Assembly (NCBI RefSeq): GCF_003987215.1
Contig: NZ_PIPW01000004.1
Coordinates: 142,022 to 206,021 of the forward strand
DNA length: 64,000 nucleotides
Reading direction: 5' to 3'
Source: Pseudidiomarina halophila
GTDB lineage: Bacteria; Pseudomonadota; Gammaproteobacteria; Enterobacterales; Alteromonadaceae
This document shows, in pieces, positions 19,160 through 30,200 of the stretch (position 1 is its first letter; the number at the start of each line of letters is the position of its first letter). Both the position numbers and the translations under genes were made by a program. The notes under the pieces were generated by a model that searched no databases, was not told the origin of the DNA, and was given only the letters and a program-made list of their open reading frames with translations.

Positions 19160-19278
19160 TGCGCACAAAGAAACGTCTGGTCCCTCAAGCTCGACGCCGG
19201 GCATGGTTACGCAAGCAAAGTCATCTTAAAAATGAACGGCGGCAAAAATGGTTCCGGTTATGTCAGAAACACGACTGA
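19159..19278 (+). CDS. Small basic ORF coupled to mltF (39 aa, hypothetical)
   Basis: An ATG shares a base with the mltF stop (TAATG at 19157-19161), the geometry of translational coupling. It opens a 39-codon frame ending at TGA 19276. The product begins MRTKKRLVPQARRR and is extremely basic (about 16 Arg/Lys in 39), with four aromatic residues and no acidic stretch. I do not recognise it. It could be a real small protein, a leader, or a chance frame. The purL promoter lies just after it. Confidence 0.4.
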   Translation: MRTKKRLVPQARRRAWLRKQSHLKNERRQKWFRLCQKHD

Positions 19279-19295
19279 CCAAGTGCCGAACGCGG

Positions 19296-19324
19296 TAGTT
19301 TAGCGCGTAAAAAAAGACTATAAT
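19296..19324 (+). promoter_or_regulatory. Probable purL promoter
   Basis: A perfect -10 element TATAAT (19319-19324) lies 56 bp before the purL start, with a poor -35 (TAGTTT, 19296) at 17-bp spacing. No PurR-type palindrome is obvious. Confidence 0.5.
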
Positions 19325-19379
19325 ACGCGGCTTCAAATGTCGGTGAAAGCCATCCTCTGCCAACCCTGGAGAATGATCT

Positions 19380-22300
19380 GTGGAGATAGTACGCGGCGCC
19401 CCAGCCCTATCTGAGTTTCGAACGGAAAAATTAATGCAACGGTTACGTCAGGCGGATGTTGCCGTACAGGACGTGTATGCCGAATACATACACTTCGTTG
19501 ATGTTACCGCTTCATTATCAGAGGACGAACAACAGGTCTTAAAAAAGCTGCTGACCTACGGGCCAGCATTGGCTCAACATCTCCCTGAGGGCAAATTGCT
19601 TGCCGTGGTGCCGCGGGCAGGAACAATTTCGCCATGGTCATCAAAGGCCACTGATATTGCCCACAACTGCGGACTGGATAAAATCCGTCGCATTGAGCGC
19701 GGTATTATTTATTACCTCGAAGGCGAACTCAACGAAGAGCAACTCGCACGTGCCAGTGCGGTACTGCATGACCGTATGACCGAAATGGTGCTGCGCGATG
19801 TCGAGCACGCTGATCGGCTGTTTGCAGCAGCACAGCCTGAACCTTTGACTTCAGTCGATATTATGAGCGGTGGCCGGGCAGCGCTGGAGCGTGCGAACAA
19901 CGACATGGGGCTGGCCCTTGCTGACGATGAAATTGATTATTTATTCGACAGTTTTACTGGGTTAGGCCGCAACCCGAATGATATCGAGCTGTATATGTTT
20001 GCGCAGGCGAATTCTGAGCATTGCCGGCATAAAATTTTCAACGCGGACTGGACTATTGATGGCAAAGAGCAGCTGAAATCGCTGTTCAAAATGATTAAAA
20101 ACACCTATGAAGTGACGCCGGATCACGTCTTGTCTGCCTATAAAGACAATGCTGCGGTTATGGTCGGCTCTGAGGCAGGTCGGTTTTTCCCTTACCCGGC
20201 AGGCTCCCAGGCCGAGGGCGAGTACAGCTACTTCCACGAGCCAGTGCATATTTTGATGAAAGTGGAAACGCACAACCATCCGACCGCGATTTCTCCGTTT
20301 CCGGGCGCTGCTACGGGTTCTGGTGGTGAAATTCGTGACGAAGGTGCTACCGGTCGTGGCGCCAAGCCGAAAGCAGGCTTGGTTGGCTTTAGTGTTTCTA
20401 ACTTACGAATTCCAGGCTTTGAACAGCCGTGGGAAGAAGACTTTGGCAAGCCGGACCGTATCGTTACTGCACTGGAAATTATGCTTGAAGGTCCACTCGG
20501 TGGTGCGGCATTTAACAATGAGTTCGGACGCCCGGCGTTAACCGGTTATTTCCGTACCTATGAAGAACGCGTGGAAAGCCACAATGGCGAGGAAATACGC
20601 GGCTACCATAAGCCCATCATGATTGCCGGCGGTATGGGTAACATCCGCGAGAATCATGTTGAAAAAGGCGAAATTAAAGTTGGCGCCAAGCTGGTTGTTT
20701 TAGGTGGACCGGCGATGAATATCGGGCTGGGTGGCGGCGCTGCGTCATCAATGGCCTCAGGCAGCTCCAGTGAGGATCTGGATTTCGCCTCGGTTCAGCG
20801 TGATAACCCTGAGATGGAGCGTCGCTGTCAGGAAGTCATCGATCGTTGCTGGCAGTTGGGTGAGAAAAACCCTATCGCGTTTATTCATGATGTTGGTGCC
20901 GGCGGCCTTTCCAACGCCATGCCAGAGTTGGTCAGTGATGGCGGACGTGGCGGCAAGTTCGAATTGCGCAAAGTGCCGAACGATGAGCCAGGCATGTCGC
21001 CTTTAGCGATTTGGTGTAACGAATCACAAGAACGTTATGTGATGGCGATTGATGCCGACCGCATGGACGTATTTGAAGATATTTGCCGCCGTGAGCGGGC
21101 ACCTTTTGCGGTTATTGGTGAAGCTACAGAAGCAGAGCATCTCACTTTAACCGATAGCCATTTTGACAACACACCGATTGATTTGCCGCTAAATGTGTTG
21201 CTTGGCAAAGCGCCGAAGATGCACCGTGATGTGCAGCGCAAGCAAGCGTCGGGGCAGGCATTGCAAACCAACTCTATTGATTTAGCTGAGGCTGCAGAAC
21301 GACTGTTGCGACTGCCGGCCATCGCCGAGAAAACCTTCCTGATCACCATTGGTGACCGCAGTGTGACCGGACTCGTGGCGCGTGACCAGATGGTCGGGCC
21401 ATGGCAAATCCCGGTTGCCGATGTCGCGGTAACGGCTGCGAGTTACGATAGTTATGCCGGTGAAGCCATGGCGATGGGCGAACGTACGCCTTTAGCCTTG
21501 CTGAATTATGGCGCCTCGGCGCGAATTGCTGTTGGTGAAGCACTGACCAATATTGCTGCGGCAGATATTGGTGACTTAAAGCACATTAAACTCTCAGCAA
21601 ACTGGATGGCTGCAGCAGGCCATCCGGGTGAAGATGCGGGGTTATACGAAGCCGTGAAAGCCGTGGGCGAGGAACTTTGTCCGGCGCTGGGCATCACCAT
21701 TCCTGTCGGTAAAGACTCCATGTCGATGAAGACCCAATGGCAGGACGCCGGCGAGACTAAAGCCGTGACGTCGCCCATGAGTCTGGTTATTACCGCCTTT
21801 GGCCGGGTGCGTGATGTACGCCGTACGGTGACCCCGCAACTGCGTACCGATAAAGGTGAGAGCAAGTTAATTTTGGTTGATTTAGGATTGGGCAAGAGCC
21901 GTCTGGGTGGTTCGGCGCTGGCTCAGGTCTATCGTCAGCTGGGGGATGTAACGCCTGATGTTGATAGCCCGGAGCTGTTAAAAGGCTTTTTTAATGCGAC
22001 CCAGCAGTTGGTTCGCGAGAAAAAATTACTGGCCTATCATGACCGTTCAGACGGTGGTCTTTTTGTTACTGTCGCGGAGATGGCTTTTGCCGGAAATTGT
22101 GCCGTAAGTGTCGCACTTGATGAGGTGCATACAGATAATCTGGTGGCGCTTTACGGTGAAGAATTAGGTGCGGTTCTGCAGGTACGCAAGGACGATGTTG
22201 ATAAAGTCGTTGCAGCTTACGCCGAAGCCGGCCTGCAAGACGCTGTTAAAGTGATCGGCGAGGTGAGCACGGGCGATCAGCTGACATTCAGCCGTAATGG

Positions 22301-23276
22301 TGCTGAGGTGTTAAGTGGCGCGCGCAGTCATTATCGCAAAGTATGGGCGGAGACCACCCATAAAATGCAGCGTTTGCGCGATAACCCGGCCTGCGCAGAT
22401 GAAGAATTTGCGGCAAAACAAGTCGCAGATGATACGGGCTTATTTGCTGATCTTTCATTTGATACAAGTGAAGATGTTGCGGCGCCTTATATCAATACCG
22501 GACGCGATCCCGTGGTGGCTATCCTGCGTGAGCAAGGGGTGAATTCCCATGTCGAGATGGCCGCAGCATTCGACCGTGCCGGCTTTGCCGCAATCGATGT
22601 GCATATGAGCGATATCTTATCCGGTCGCATCAGCCTTGATAAATTTAACGGTCTGGTGGCCTGTGGTGGCTTTTCCTACGGTGACGTACTTGGTGCCGGT
22701 GAAGGCTGGGCCAAATCGGTGTTATTTAATAGCCGCGCCCGCGACGAGTTCGCTGCTTTCTTTGAAAAGCAAAAAACCTTCGCCCTGGGAATTTGTAACG
22801 GCTGCCAGATGCTGTCGAATTTACGCGAGTTGATTCCTGGCGCAGAGGCCTGGCCACACTTTGTCACTAACCGCTCAGAGCGCTTTGAAGCTCGGGTCAG
22901 CATGGTTGAAGTGCAGGACAGTCCATCGTTGTTCTTCAATGGTATGCAAGGTTCGAAGATGCCGATTGCGGTGTCGCATGGTGAAGGCCGGGCCGAGTTT
23001 AAAGGTAACAACCTGGCGACCGTAACCGAGCAAGGTTTGGTAGCGCTGCGCTATATCACCAATAAAGGTTCGGTGGCTACGGATTATCCGGCTAACCCGA
23101 ATGGTTCGCCTGAGGGTATTACCGGTTTAACCACACCGGATGGTCGTGTCTCGATCATGATGCCGCACCCGGAACGGGTGTTCCGTACCGTTGCAAATAG
23201 CTGGCATCCGGACGAATGGGGCGAAGACAGCCCATGGATGCGGATGTTCCGTAACGCCCGTGTTTACCTTGGCTAA
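19380..23276 (+). CDS. purL: Phosphoribosylformylglycinamidine synthase
   Basis: PurL makes FGAM from FGAR, glutamine and ATP in purine biosynthesis. The 1298-residue single-chain form matches E. coli PurL (1295). It has an N-terminal PurS-like region and two AIR-synthase-like halves (for instance [21 protein letters not shown]). The C-terminal glutamine amidotransferase domain has the nucleophile in GICNGCQML (about residue 1138) and PHPERV near the end. Translation starts at GTG 19380: the in-frame sequence [13 protein letters not shown] aligns with the E. coli N-terminus, and a nearby ATG at 19373 is out of frame. A strong terminator follows. Confidence 0.98.
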   Translation: MEIVRGAPALSEFRTEKLMQRLRQADVAVQDVYAEYIHFVDVTASLSEDEQQVLKKLLTYGPALAQHLPEGKLLAVVPRAGTISPWSSKATDIAHNCGLDKIRRIERGIIYYLEGELNEEQLARASAVLHDRMTEMVLRDVEHADRLFAAAQPEPLTSVDIMSGGRAALERANNDMGLALADDEIDYLFDSFTGLGRNPNDIELYMFAQANSEHCRHKIFNADWTIDGKEQLKSLFKMIKNTYEVTPDHVLSAYKDNAAVMVGSEAGRFFPYPAGSQAEGEYSYFHEPVHILMKVETHNHPTAISPFPGAATGSGGEIRDEGATGRGAKPKAGLVGFSVSNLRIPGFEQPWEEDFGKPDRIVTALEIMLEGPLGGAAFNNEFGRPALTGYFRTYEERVESHNGEEIRGYHKPIMIAGGMGNIRENHVEKGEIKVGAKLVVLGGPAMNIGLGGGAASSMASGSSSEDLDFASVQRDNPEMERRCQEVIDRCWQLGEKNPIAFIHDVGAGGLSNAMPELVSDGGRGGKFELRKVPNDEPGMSPLAIWCNESQERYVMAIDADRMDVFEDICRRERAPFAVIGEATEAEHLTLTDSHFDNTPIDLPLNVLLGKAPKMHRDVQRKQASGQALQTNSIDLAEAAERLLRLPAIAEKTFLITIGDRSVTGLVARDQMVGPWQIPVADVAVTAASYDSYAGEAMAMGERTPLALLNYGASARIAVGEALTNIAAADIGDLKHIKLSANWMAAAGHPGEDAGLYEAVKAVGEELCPALGITIPVGKDSMSMKTQWQDAGETKAVTSPMSLVITAFGRVRDVRRTVTPQLRTDKGESKLILVDLGLGKSRLGGSALAQVYRQLGDVTPDVDSPELLKGFFNATQQLVREKKLLAYHDRSDGGLFVTVAEMAFAGNCAVSVALDEVHTDNLVALYGEELGAVLQVRKDDVDKVVAAYAEAGLQDAVKVIGEVSTGDQLTFSRNGAEVLSGARSHYRKVWAETTHKMQRLRDNPACADEEFAAKQVADDTGLFADLSFDTSEDVAAPYINTGRDPVVAILREQGVNSHVEMAAAFDRAGFAAIDVHMSDILSGRISLDKFNGLVACGGFSYGDVLGAGEGWAKSVLFNSRARDEFAAFFEKQKTFALGICNGCQMLSNLRELIPGAEAWPHFVTNRSERFEARVSMVEVQDSPSLFFNGMQGSKMPIAVSHGEGRAEFKGNNLATVTEQGLVALRYITNKGSVATDYPANPNGSPEGITGLTTPDGRVSIMMPHPERVFRTVANSWHPDEWGEDSPWMRMFRNARVYLG

Positions 23277-23298
23277 GTTAATCAGGTGAACGGGAAAA

Positions 23299-23330
23299 GA
23301 AAAACCCTCGCCAAGGCGAGGGTTTTTTTA
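23299..23330. terminator. Bidirectional terminator between purL and the convergent receptor gene
   Basis: The stem ACCCTCGCC/GGCGAGGGT is flanked by an A-run on the left and a T-run on the right, so it can serve purL (+) and the TonB receptor gene (-). Confidence 0.9.
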
Positions 23331-23372
23331 TTGCGCTAACACCAGTTATCTGTGTTTCGCGCAAGCTACGAC

Positions 23373-26300
23373 TTAGAAGTCGTAGCTGATACCAATGCGA
23401 ATACTCCACAATGATGGGTCACCGACACGCGACTGGACGTTTTCTGGCGCGCGGAACGAATTGTACTGGTAGGCCCCATCACTTGAGCCATCTTCGATGT
23501 ACTCAACGTTACCAATGTTAACCATGCGTGGGAAGCTACGCTCATAAAGTACGCCCCAGTCATCATTAATCAGGTTCGTTAAGTTATCAATAACGAAGAA
23601 TGCACTTGCCTTATGGCCATCCAGGAAGCCTGGGAATTCCTGCTCAAAGCGGAAGTCCAGCTTTTGCCACCAGTCACTGTAAAACCCGTTACGTGGTGAG
23701 ATGCCCCCGGCGTATTCGGACAAGCCGGTTTCCTCTAAGTAAGCAAAAAACGCAGCTGAATCGAAGTTCGGGCCCGCGACAAAGTCAGGGTCATCAGCGC
23801 CTGTTGGAATGTAGAACAATTGCCGGCCACCCGTGATATCGCCCGAAGGACCTGACATTACGAAGCTGTAAGGACGACCTTTGTTGGCTTGACCGAACAG
23901 GCTAAAGGTAGATTCATAGCCATCGAAAAACTCGGTGCGATATTGTGCAGTAAGAGTGAAACGATGAGGGATCTCATAGTTTGAAGTTGCCACACCAGGA
24001 TCCTGGAAGTCAGCAACCGCGACGCTGGTGTAGTTTGAGTATGCTACTGAGCTGGTCATCGGATTCACGTCCTCAGCATCAGTATAGGCATAGGCCAGAG
24101 ACCAATTTAAACCCCATTCGTGTTGCTTACTCAGTGCTAAAGAAAGGCTGGTACTCTTACCTGCATCACCATCGACATTGGTCAGCATAAAGGCATCAAC
24201 CGGACCGCCCTGGAAGGTGCGTGGGATGCTTGGATAGATAGGACGACCATCTGGGCCTGTCGCAATCGGACCATAACCGCCGGTAGGCGTTCTGCGTAAA
24301 TCGCTGATAATTGCCGCATCATTCTTCTCGGAATGCAGTAAGTCGGCGATAAGCACATAACCGCTATCGAAGGTGTATGTCGCACCTAAGGCGTACTTCC
24401 ATTCGTTAGGCAGCTCAAAATCCGGATCCAGAACGTTAATTGGACCACCACCGTCGGCGGCAGCAACCTCATCTACCATCTCTTGCGGTATATCGTAAAG
24501 CGGACGGCCTGAACCATTGTGTGGAATGTCGAACAATGACTCACCCGCGCTGTTACGCCAGAAGACCTCGTATAACTTGGTGCCATTGTTCGAGTAGTTA
24601 TTAGACAACCAGACGTTTGGGTTACCGCCAGAATAAAGGCCGATGCCACCGCGTACCTCAAGATTGTCGTCAACCACCCAGTTCACGCCGACTCGCGGTT
24701 GTAACAGACCTTCACCATCAAAGGTACTATCATTACGGAATCCGTAGGTATCGGCAAAATCTGCATTGAATGCTGGTGCGTCATCCGTGGTGTACCAGTC
24801 GTAACGCAGACCAAACGTTAAGGTTAGGTCGTAATCGATGAAGTAGTACTCATCTTGTAGGTAGGCAGTATTGATTGCGTAGGCAAATTCCCCGGCGCCA
24901 TCAATCGGATTATTGGTTCCCGCCGCATTTTCGTAGGTGATTGAGTAGGGTACAGCATTCTCAAAATCATCGATGGAACGGAAGATAAACTCGCCTTCAG
25001 TCTCTTGCACGAACAAGTTGTAGACATCGTAGCGTTCTTTTTCGACACCAAATGACAAGGTATGGTCGTCAATTAAGTAGGTACCGGCAAGTTTAACGAA
25101 ACTGGTGTCGTACTTAAGTTTGTTGGAATGACGTGAGTCATCCGCACCAAGGTAAACTGTTGGTACGTCGTTGTTGCCTGACGGACCTAATTCTAACTGG
25201 ATTTCACCTACTTCAGTACCGCCTAGTGGCAGCACGCGGGCGTCGAGTTCAGAGTAACCCACACGAACTTCCGTTGAGAAGTTGTAGGTCCAGTCAGAAT
25301 AAAGGTGCGCTACATAACTGGTAAATTCTGAGCCGCGCTGGTAGTAGTGATTGGAAAACTCAAGTTCAGTTGAGTCGCCATCAGACTGCGCAATTGAATA
25401 ACCATCGTTGTAGTTATAGGTAAATGCGGCACGGTGCGATTCGTTGATGTACCAGTCGAGTTTCACAAGAAGTTTTTCGTCTTCAACCGGCAAGCTGGCG
25501 GGGAAACCACCTGGTTCGAAGCCGTATACATCCCGCGCAATTGCAGCAATACGCTCGACGTCAGCCTGGCTCACGCCCTCAATGATGGTTGCTGCATTGG
25601 TGCCTTCGGGACCGCGGTCAAAGGTATCAGCACCTTCAAGTTTTTCGTATGCAGCAAACCAGAACAGTTTGTCCTGCACAATTGCGCCACCGGCGTTAAT
25701 GCCGTAGCGCTTTTCAGTAAAGTCGCCGATATTGATGTCGTCGCCTTCAAGGGTGTCACCTTGCATAGAGTCATTGGTGTAATCGAAGAAAAGGCTACCA
25801 AACAACTCGTTTTCACCGGATTTAGTTACCGCGTTAATGTTACAGGCGGTGAAACCACCGTACTGCACATCAAAAGGTGCAAGTTCCACAGCAACCTGCT
25901 CAATGGCATCGTATGAGAAAGGCATACGCTCAGTCGGGTAACCACTGGAGTTTAAACCGAAGTTATCGTTAGTACGCACACCATCGACAGTCAAACTGTT
26001 AAAGCGAGGGTTGGCACCAGCACACTGAATGCCGCGGGAGAAACTTTCGTCGATGTATACCCGCGGATCGATACGCAGCACGTCTTTGATGTCGCGGTTT
26101 ACAGTCGGAGCATCCTGCAGATCACGCAGACCGAAGGTGGCGCCGGGGCTGTTAGAGCCTGATGTCATGTTCAGAACCCGACCAGTAACTTCGATCCGCT
26201 CTACCGATTGTTGCTCAACGAAAATGTTAAGGTTTTCGGTTTCGCCAAGGGTCAGGAAAATATCTTCAAGACGTTCAACGTTGCCCTGATTGTCAGTGAC

Positions 26301-26555
26301 CTCAAGAGTATATGGACCGCCAACCGCTAAACCGCGGGCGGAAAACAAGCCGTTGGCATTGGACGTCAATGTACTTGAAGTGCCGGTGCGTTCATCAGTA
26401 AGGACAATTGAAGCGTTGCTTATGGCTTCGCCAGTCTGCTCGCTGACGACGACACCACGCACGCTGGACGAGGTTTCTTGCGCAGTTGCTGTTGCGGACA
26501 AGCCAATAGCTAAAGCTATCGCAGCAGCCATACGGCTAGGTTTATTTTTCAGCAT
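23373..26555 (-). CDS. Oar-like TonB-dependent receptor with carboxypeptidase-regulatory-like domain
   Basis: This is a 1060-residue outer-membrane receptor. It has a signal peptide (ending ATATAQ, about residue 26) and a carboxypeptidase-regulatory-like beta-sandwich at about 28-112 (SSVRGVVVSEQTGEAISNAS). A TonB-box-like region (VERIEVTGR) follows at about 117-125, then a plug with RFNSLTVDGVRTNDNFGLNS and a large beta barrel ending GISYDF. The architecture is that of Oar-type receptors. It shares its layout with the receptor at 27257-30508, and the two flank tadA. A Pho-box-like site upstream (26625-26642) suggests induction in low phosphate. The ligand is unknown; a phosphorus-containing organic compound is an inference from the regulation. 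Confidence 0.9.
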   Translation of the reverse strand: MLKNKPSRMAAAIALAIGLSATATAQETSSSVRGVVVSEQTGEAISNASIVLTDERTGTSSTLTSNANGLFSARGLAVGGPYTLEVTDNQGNVERLEDIFLTLGETENLNIFVEQQSVERIEVTGRVLNMTSGSNSPGATFGLRDLQDAPTVNRDIKDVLRIDPRVYIDESFSRGIQCAGANPRFNSLTVDGVRTNDNFGLNSSGYPTERMPFSYDAIEQVAVELAPFDVQYGGFTACNINAVTKSGENELFGSLFFDYTNDSMQGDTLEGDDINIGDFTEKRYGINAGGAIVQDKLFWFAAYEKLEGADTFDRGPEGTNAATIIEGVSQADVERIAAIARDVYGFEPGGFPASLPVEDEKLLVKLDWYINESHRAAFTYNYNDGYSIAQSDGDSTELEFSNHYYQRGSEFTSYVAHLYSDWTYNFSTEVRVGYSELDARVLPLGGTEVGEIQLELGPSGNNDVPTVYLGADDSRHSNKLKYDTSFVKLAGTYLIDDHTLSFGVEKERYDVYNLFVQETEGEFIFRSIDDFENAVPYSITYENAAGTNNPIDGAGEFAYAINTAYLQDEYYFIDYDLTLTFGLRYDWYTTDDAPAFNADFADTYGFRNDSTFDGEGLLQPRVGVNWVVDDNLEVRGGIGLYSGGNPNVWLSNNYSNNGTKLYEVFWRNSAGESLFDIPHNGSGRPLYDIPQEMVDEVAAADGGGPINVLDPDFELPNEWKYALGATYTFDSGYVLIADLLHSEKNDAAIISDLRRTPTGGYGPIATGPDGRPIYPSIPRTFQGGPVDAFMLTNVDGDAGKSTSLSLALSKQHEWGLNWSLAYAYTDAEDVNPMTSSVAYSNYTSVAVADFQDPGVATSNYEIPHRFTLTAQYRTEFFDGYESTFSLFGQANKGRPYSFVMSGPSGDITGGRQLFYIPTGADDPDFVAGPNFDSAAFFAYLEETGLSEYAGGISPRNGFYSDWWQKLDFRFEQEFPGFLDGHKASAFFVIDNLTNLINDDWGVLYERSFPRMVNIGNVEYIEDGSSDGAYQYNSFRAPENVQSRVGDPSLWSIRIGISYDF

Positions 26556-26624
26556 GATGTTGCTTTCCTGGGTTATGGGTGGAACAGTTGGTCATTATTA
26601 TGTCGAGCAGCTTAGTAAGCTTGT

Positions 26625-26642
26625 GTGACATTTTGATGAAAT
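26625..26642 (-). promoter_or_regulatory. Pho-box-like site upstream of the Oar-like receptor
   Basis: Read on the minus strand the 18-mer is ATTTCATCAAAATGTCAC, with half-sites ATTTCAT and ATGTCAC 11 bp apart. It matches the CTGTCATAAATCTGTCAC consensus at 13 positions and sits 70 bp before the start codon. Confidence 0.6.
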
Positions 26643-26686
26643 AGTAGTCAAAAAATAACCAATTCACACCATTTTTTCCGATCTTG

Positions 26687-27148
26687 CTATTTCGCTAAAT
26701 TTTTCCGTCGCTTACGAAAAAAATCCTGCAAAATCGAAGCAGATTCCTGCTCCAGAACACCACCGATCACTGCAACTTTATGATTCATCGAGATGTGATT
26801 GAGTACTTCAATTGCGGTTCCTGCGGCGCCGGTTCTCGGATCATGTGCACCGTAGACCAGGGTTTTAATGCGCGCGTGTGTAATGAGTCCAGCGCACATA
26901 GCACAAGGCTCAAGTGAGACATAAAGCGTGGTACCGACCAGGCGGTAATTATTTAAGTAGTGGCCGGCGGCGCGGATGGCCTGAGCCTCGGCGTGCGCTG
27001 AAGGGTCGTGCCGACGAATGACTTCATTGAAACCTTCACCGATGATCTCGTTATCGAGGACCACCACCGCGCCGACCGGCACTTCACCGAATTGCTCGGC
27101 TTGTTGTGCGAGTTCAAGGGCGCGTCGCATAAAGCGTTCGTGTTCCAT
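26687..27148 (-). CDS. tadA: tRNA-specific adenosine deaminase
   Basis: TadA deaminates adenosine 34 of tRNA-Arg(ACG) to inosine and is essential in most bacteria. The 153-residue protein carries the zinc site and catalytic Glu of cytidine/deoxycytidylate deaminases: HAEAQAI (His and Glu at about 53-55) and PCAMCAG (two Cys at about 83 and 86). The length is close to that of E. coli TadA (167 aa). It lies between two TonB-receptor genes on the same strand. A terminator at 27184 separates it from the upstream one. Confidence 0.96.
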   Translation of the reverse strand: MEHERFMRRALELAQQAEQFGEVPVGAVVVLDNEIIGEGFNEVIRRHDPSAHAEAQAIRAAGHYLNNYRLVGTTLYVSLEPCAMCAGLITHARIKTLVYGAHDPRTGAAGTAIEVLNHISMNHKVAVIGGVLEQESASILQDFFRKRRKNLAK

Positions 27149-27183
27149 TCGCGATCTCGTTGGCAGACAATGGTGCGCATTCT

Positions 27184-27215
27184 AAAAAAAAGCCCCCGCA
27201 AATGCGAGGGCTTTT
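27184..27215 (-). terminator. Terminator of the upstream receptor gene
   Basis: On the minus strand, AGCCCTCGCA and TGCGGGGGCT form a 10-bp stem with one mismatch, followed by eight T residues. It follows the receptor stop at 27257. Confidence 0.85.
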
Positions 27216-27256
27216 TGTACATTACCTGTACTTTTTACAGCTAACCTAAGGTTAGC

Positions 27257-30200
27257 TTAGAAACGGTAACGGATACCGATCTTCGCTTGCCAGGTAGAAC
27301 GCTCTGGCAGGTAACGCGTTGGTGCCTGAGTCACGAGATCAAATGCACGGCTGTTATAAGGAACGCCGTAGACGTATTGACCGTCATCATTGATATAAGC
27401 ACTTACGAGCTCGCGAACGTTATCACCATAAGGTAGTACGTGCTTCTGACCTGCATCTTTATCAAAGATAGCAACGAGGTTACGTACGTTGATGTACAGC
27501 TCACCTTTATGGCCTTCAACAAAACCTGGTAACTCCTGAGTAAATTTGAAATCCAGGTTAGTTGTCCAAGGACCACGTTCGGTGTTGCGTGGTACATAGC
27601 CGCCTTCGTAACCAGTTAACCCGGCACGTTGCAGGTAGTCCATGAATTGCTCGTAACTAAAGTTGTTTTCATAAGCGACTGCTGGATCGTTTGGTCCAGT
27701 TGGGATATACGGCAGATACACTGACGATTGACCTAAGGTACCAAATGGTTGGTTACCAAAGCTTACGTCGCCGTAGCTGTCATACACGTAGCCCCATGGA
27801 CGACCAGAGTAACGCTCCCAGAACAGACCGAAGGTTGACTCGTAGCCACCAACGAATTCTGTTTTGTAGGTTAAGTCAGCCATCACGCGGTGCTCGACCT
27901 GGTAAGAAGCCGTACCTGGACGGACGTTCTGACGGTCAATGGCAACCGGGAAGCGGTAGTTCGAGATAGCTGTACTTGAGCTTCCCGCTACAGCTTCTTC
28001 AATATCCTGGTTGGTGTAGCTGGCACGCAGGCTGAAACCGTTATCCCATGCTTTACCTAAGGTAGTAGTAAAGATCTGGCTCTTACCACCGTCACCATTA
28101 GTTAATAACAGGTCATAACGCTGTACGTTACCGTGATCGCCAACACTTGTTGGAGTGTGATCATCAAGTGGATCGTCCACTACGTAGATGATACGACCGC
28201 CATCGACAGTGCGACGAACATTGCCTTCCTCGTCAAGCAGAGGTACGCGGGTTAAGTCTTTCCATTGCACGTCGTCTTTACGACGGGTGTAGATGTACTC
28301 AACGCTCGCGAACCAGTCATCGCCTAACGCTGGAATGCTGAAGTTGTTGAAGTCAACACCTAAGCTGCCACGCCAATCTGAAGGTAAGTCAAAGTCAGGG
28401 TCAATTGCATTGACGTAACCGTCAGCAATCAAACCGTCTTTAACTGCCTGAGGTACTTGTGTCGGATCTACGTTGTCGAAGAATACAGACCATGGCACGT
28501 CAGACAAGAAACGGTCGAATTGTGAGAATGTCAGACCATTGTTCGTGTACGAGTTCGATACCCACACATTTGGACGGCCACCTGCGTAGCGGCCGAAACC
28601 ACCACGTACGCGGATATCGTCAGTGATCTGGTATTTAAAACCAACACGCGGTAAGAAGAGGTCTTTGCCGTTAAGGTTTTCAGTATTTGCAAAACCGTAA
28701 CGTGCTGCGAATTTCTCGTTATAAACTGGCTTGTCTTCAGCATGCATGCGCTCATAGCGCAGACCGAACATCAACTCTAAGTCCCAAGTTGGCTGCCAGG
28801 TATCCTGGATATAAACCGCTTGGGTGCCCTGAGTAAAGTTCGCCGCTGCATCATTGATGTCGCCGGTTAAGCTACCTGAGTAGTAGAACGCACCTGCTTC
28901 ACGATTAGCAAAGTCTTCGATGCTATCAAATTCCCATGAACCTAAAGCGTTTTGTACGAACAGGTTATAGATATCAGTTTCTGAGAATGCATAACCAAAA
29001 CCGATAGCATGGTCACCTAACAGGTATTCACCGTTGGCCTGGAATTCCAAAGTGGAGTTCTCGCCTTCGTTGGCGTGGCGTGAATAGTCAGGACCAAATT
29101 CAATGGCGTTACGACCACCAACTTCTACGGTCACCATGCCAAGAGTACGCCCGGCAAGTGGATCCTGGATAGCTGTAACATCTTTGTACGACAACTTAAC
29201 GTCGCTGGAGAAGTTTGAGTTCCAGTTTGAGTAGACCTGCAACGCATAAGCGTCAAGGATTTGTTCGTTGTTGTACCAGCTTGAAGAAAGCGTAAGAGTA
29301 CCGTCACCGCCGTATTGGTTACGGATCGAGTTACCATCAGTGCGCTGGTAAGTAAAAGCTGCACGGTGCTCGTTACTGACGTTCCAGTCAAGTTTCACCA
29401 ACAACTTGTTGTCTTCTTCTTCAGCAGGAATGTCCCAGCCGCCAATTTGCGCGTCGGTTAAACCGTAAACGTCGCGAGCGATGGTTAATACCTGGTTCAG
29501 TTCTTCAGTGGTGATGTTGGCAATGTTCGCAGCATCTGAGCCAATTGGACCACGGTAAGGTGCGTTGGTCTCGTTCTGGGTTTCATAGTTCACATAGAAG
29601 AACAATTTGTCTTTAATGACCGGTCCGCCAAGGCTGATACCAAAAGTTTTCTCTTCGTAGTCAACGTTCGGTGGCAGTGCATCTTCATCATATTTAGATG
29701 CTTCAGCGTCGCCTGCAAGGCTGTCGCTGGTGTATTGATAAAACAACGAGCCTTTGAGTTCGTTAGTACCAGATTTTGTTACTGCGTTAACTTTCGCACC
29801 GGTAAAGTTGGTGTCTTTCGCGTTGAAAGGCACAACATCAACAGTGATCTGTTCAATAGCGTCGATAGAAATAGGTGAACCCTGAGTCGGGTAACCATTA
29901 GAGTTCAGGCCGAAATCGTCATTTTGCGCGATGCCATCAACAGTAATTGAGTTGTAGCGTGGGTTGTTACCAGCAACAACTAACTGGTCACCGTCGCCTA
30001 GCTGTGTTGCCAGTGGATTCAGACGAACAATTTCTTTCAGGTCGCGGCTGTAAGTTGGTAATGCTTCAATCTGCTCTTCGCCGAATGAGCTGCTCGAACC
30101 ATTGTTTAGTTGTGCGTAGTTGATCGCCTGGCCGGTTACGGTGATACGCTCAACATCATTTGCTTCAAGCTGCGCATTTAAACGGAAGGTTTCGCCAAGC

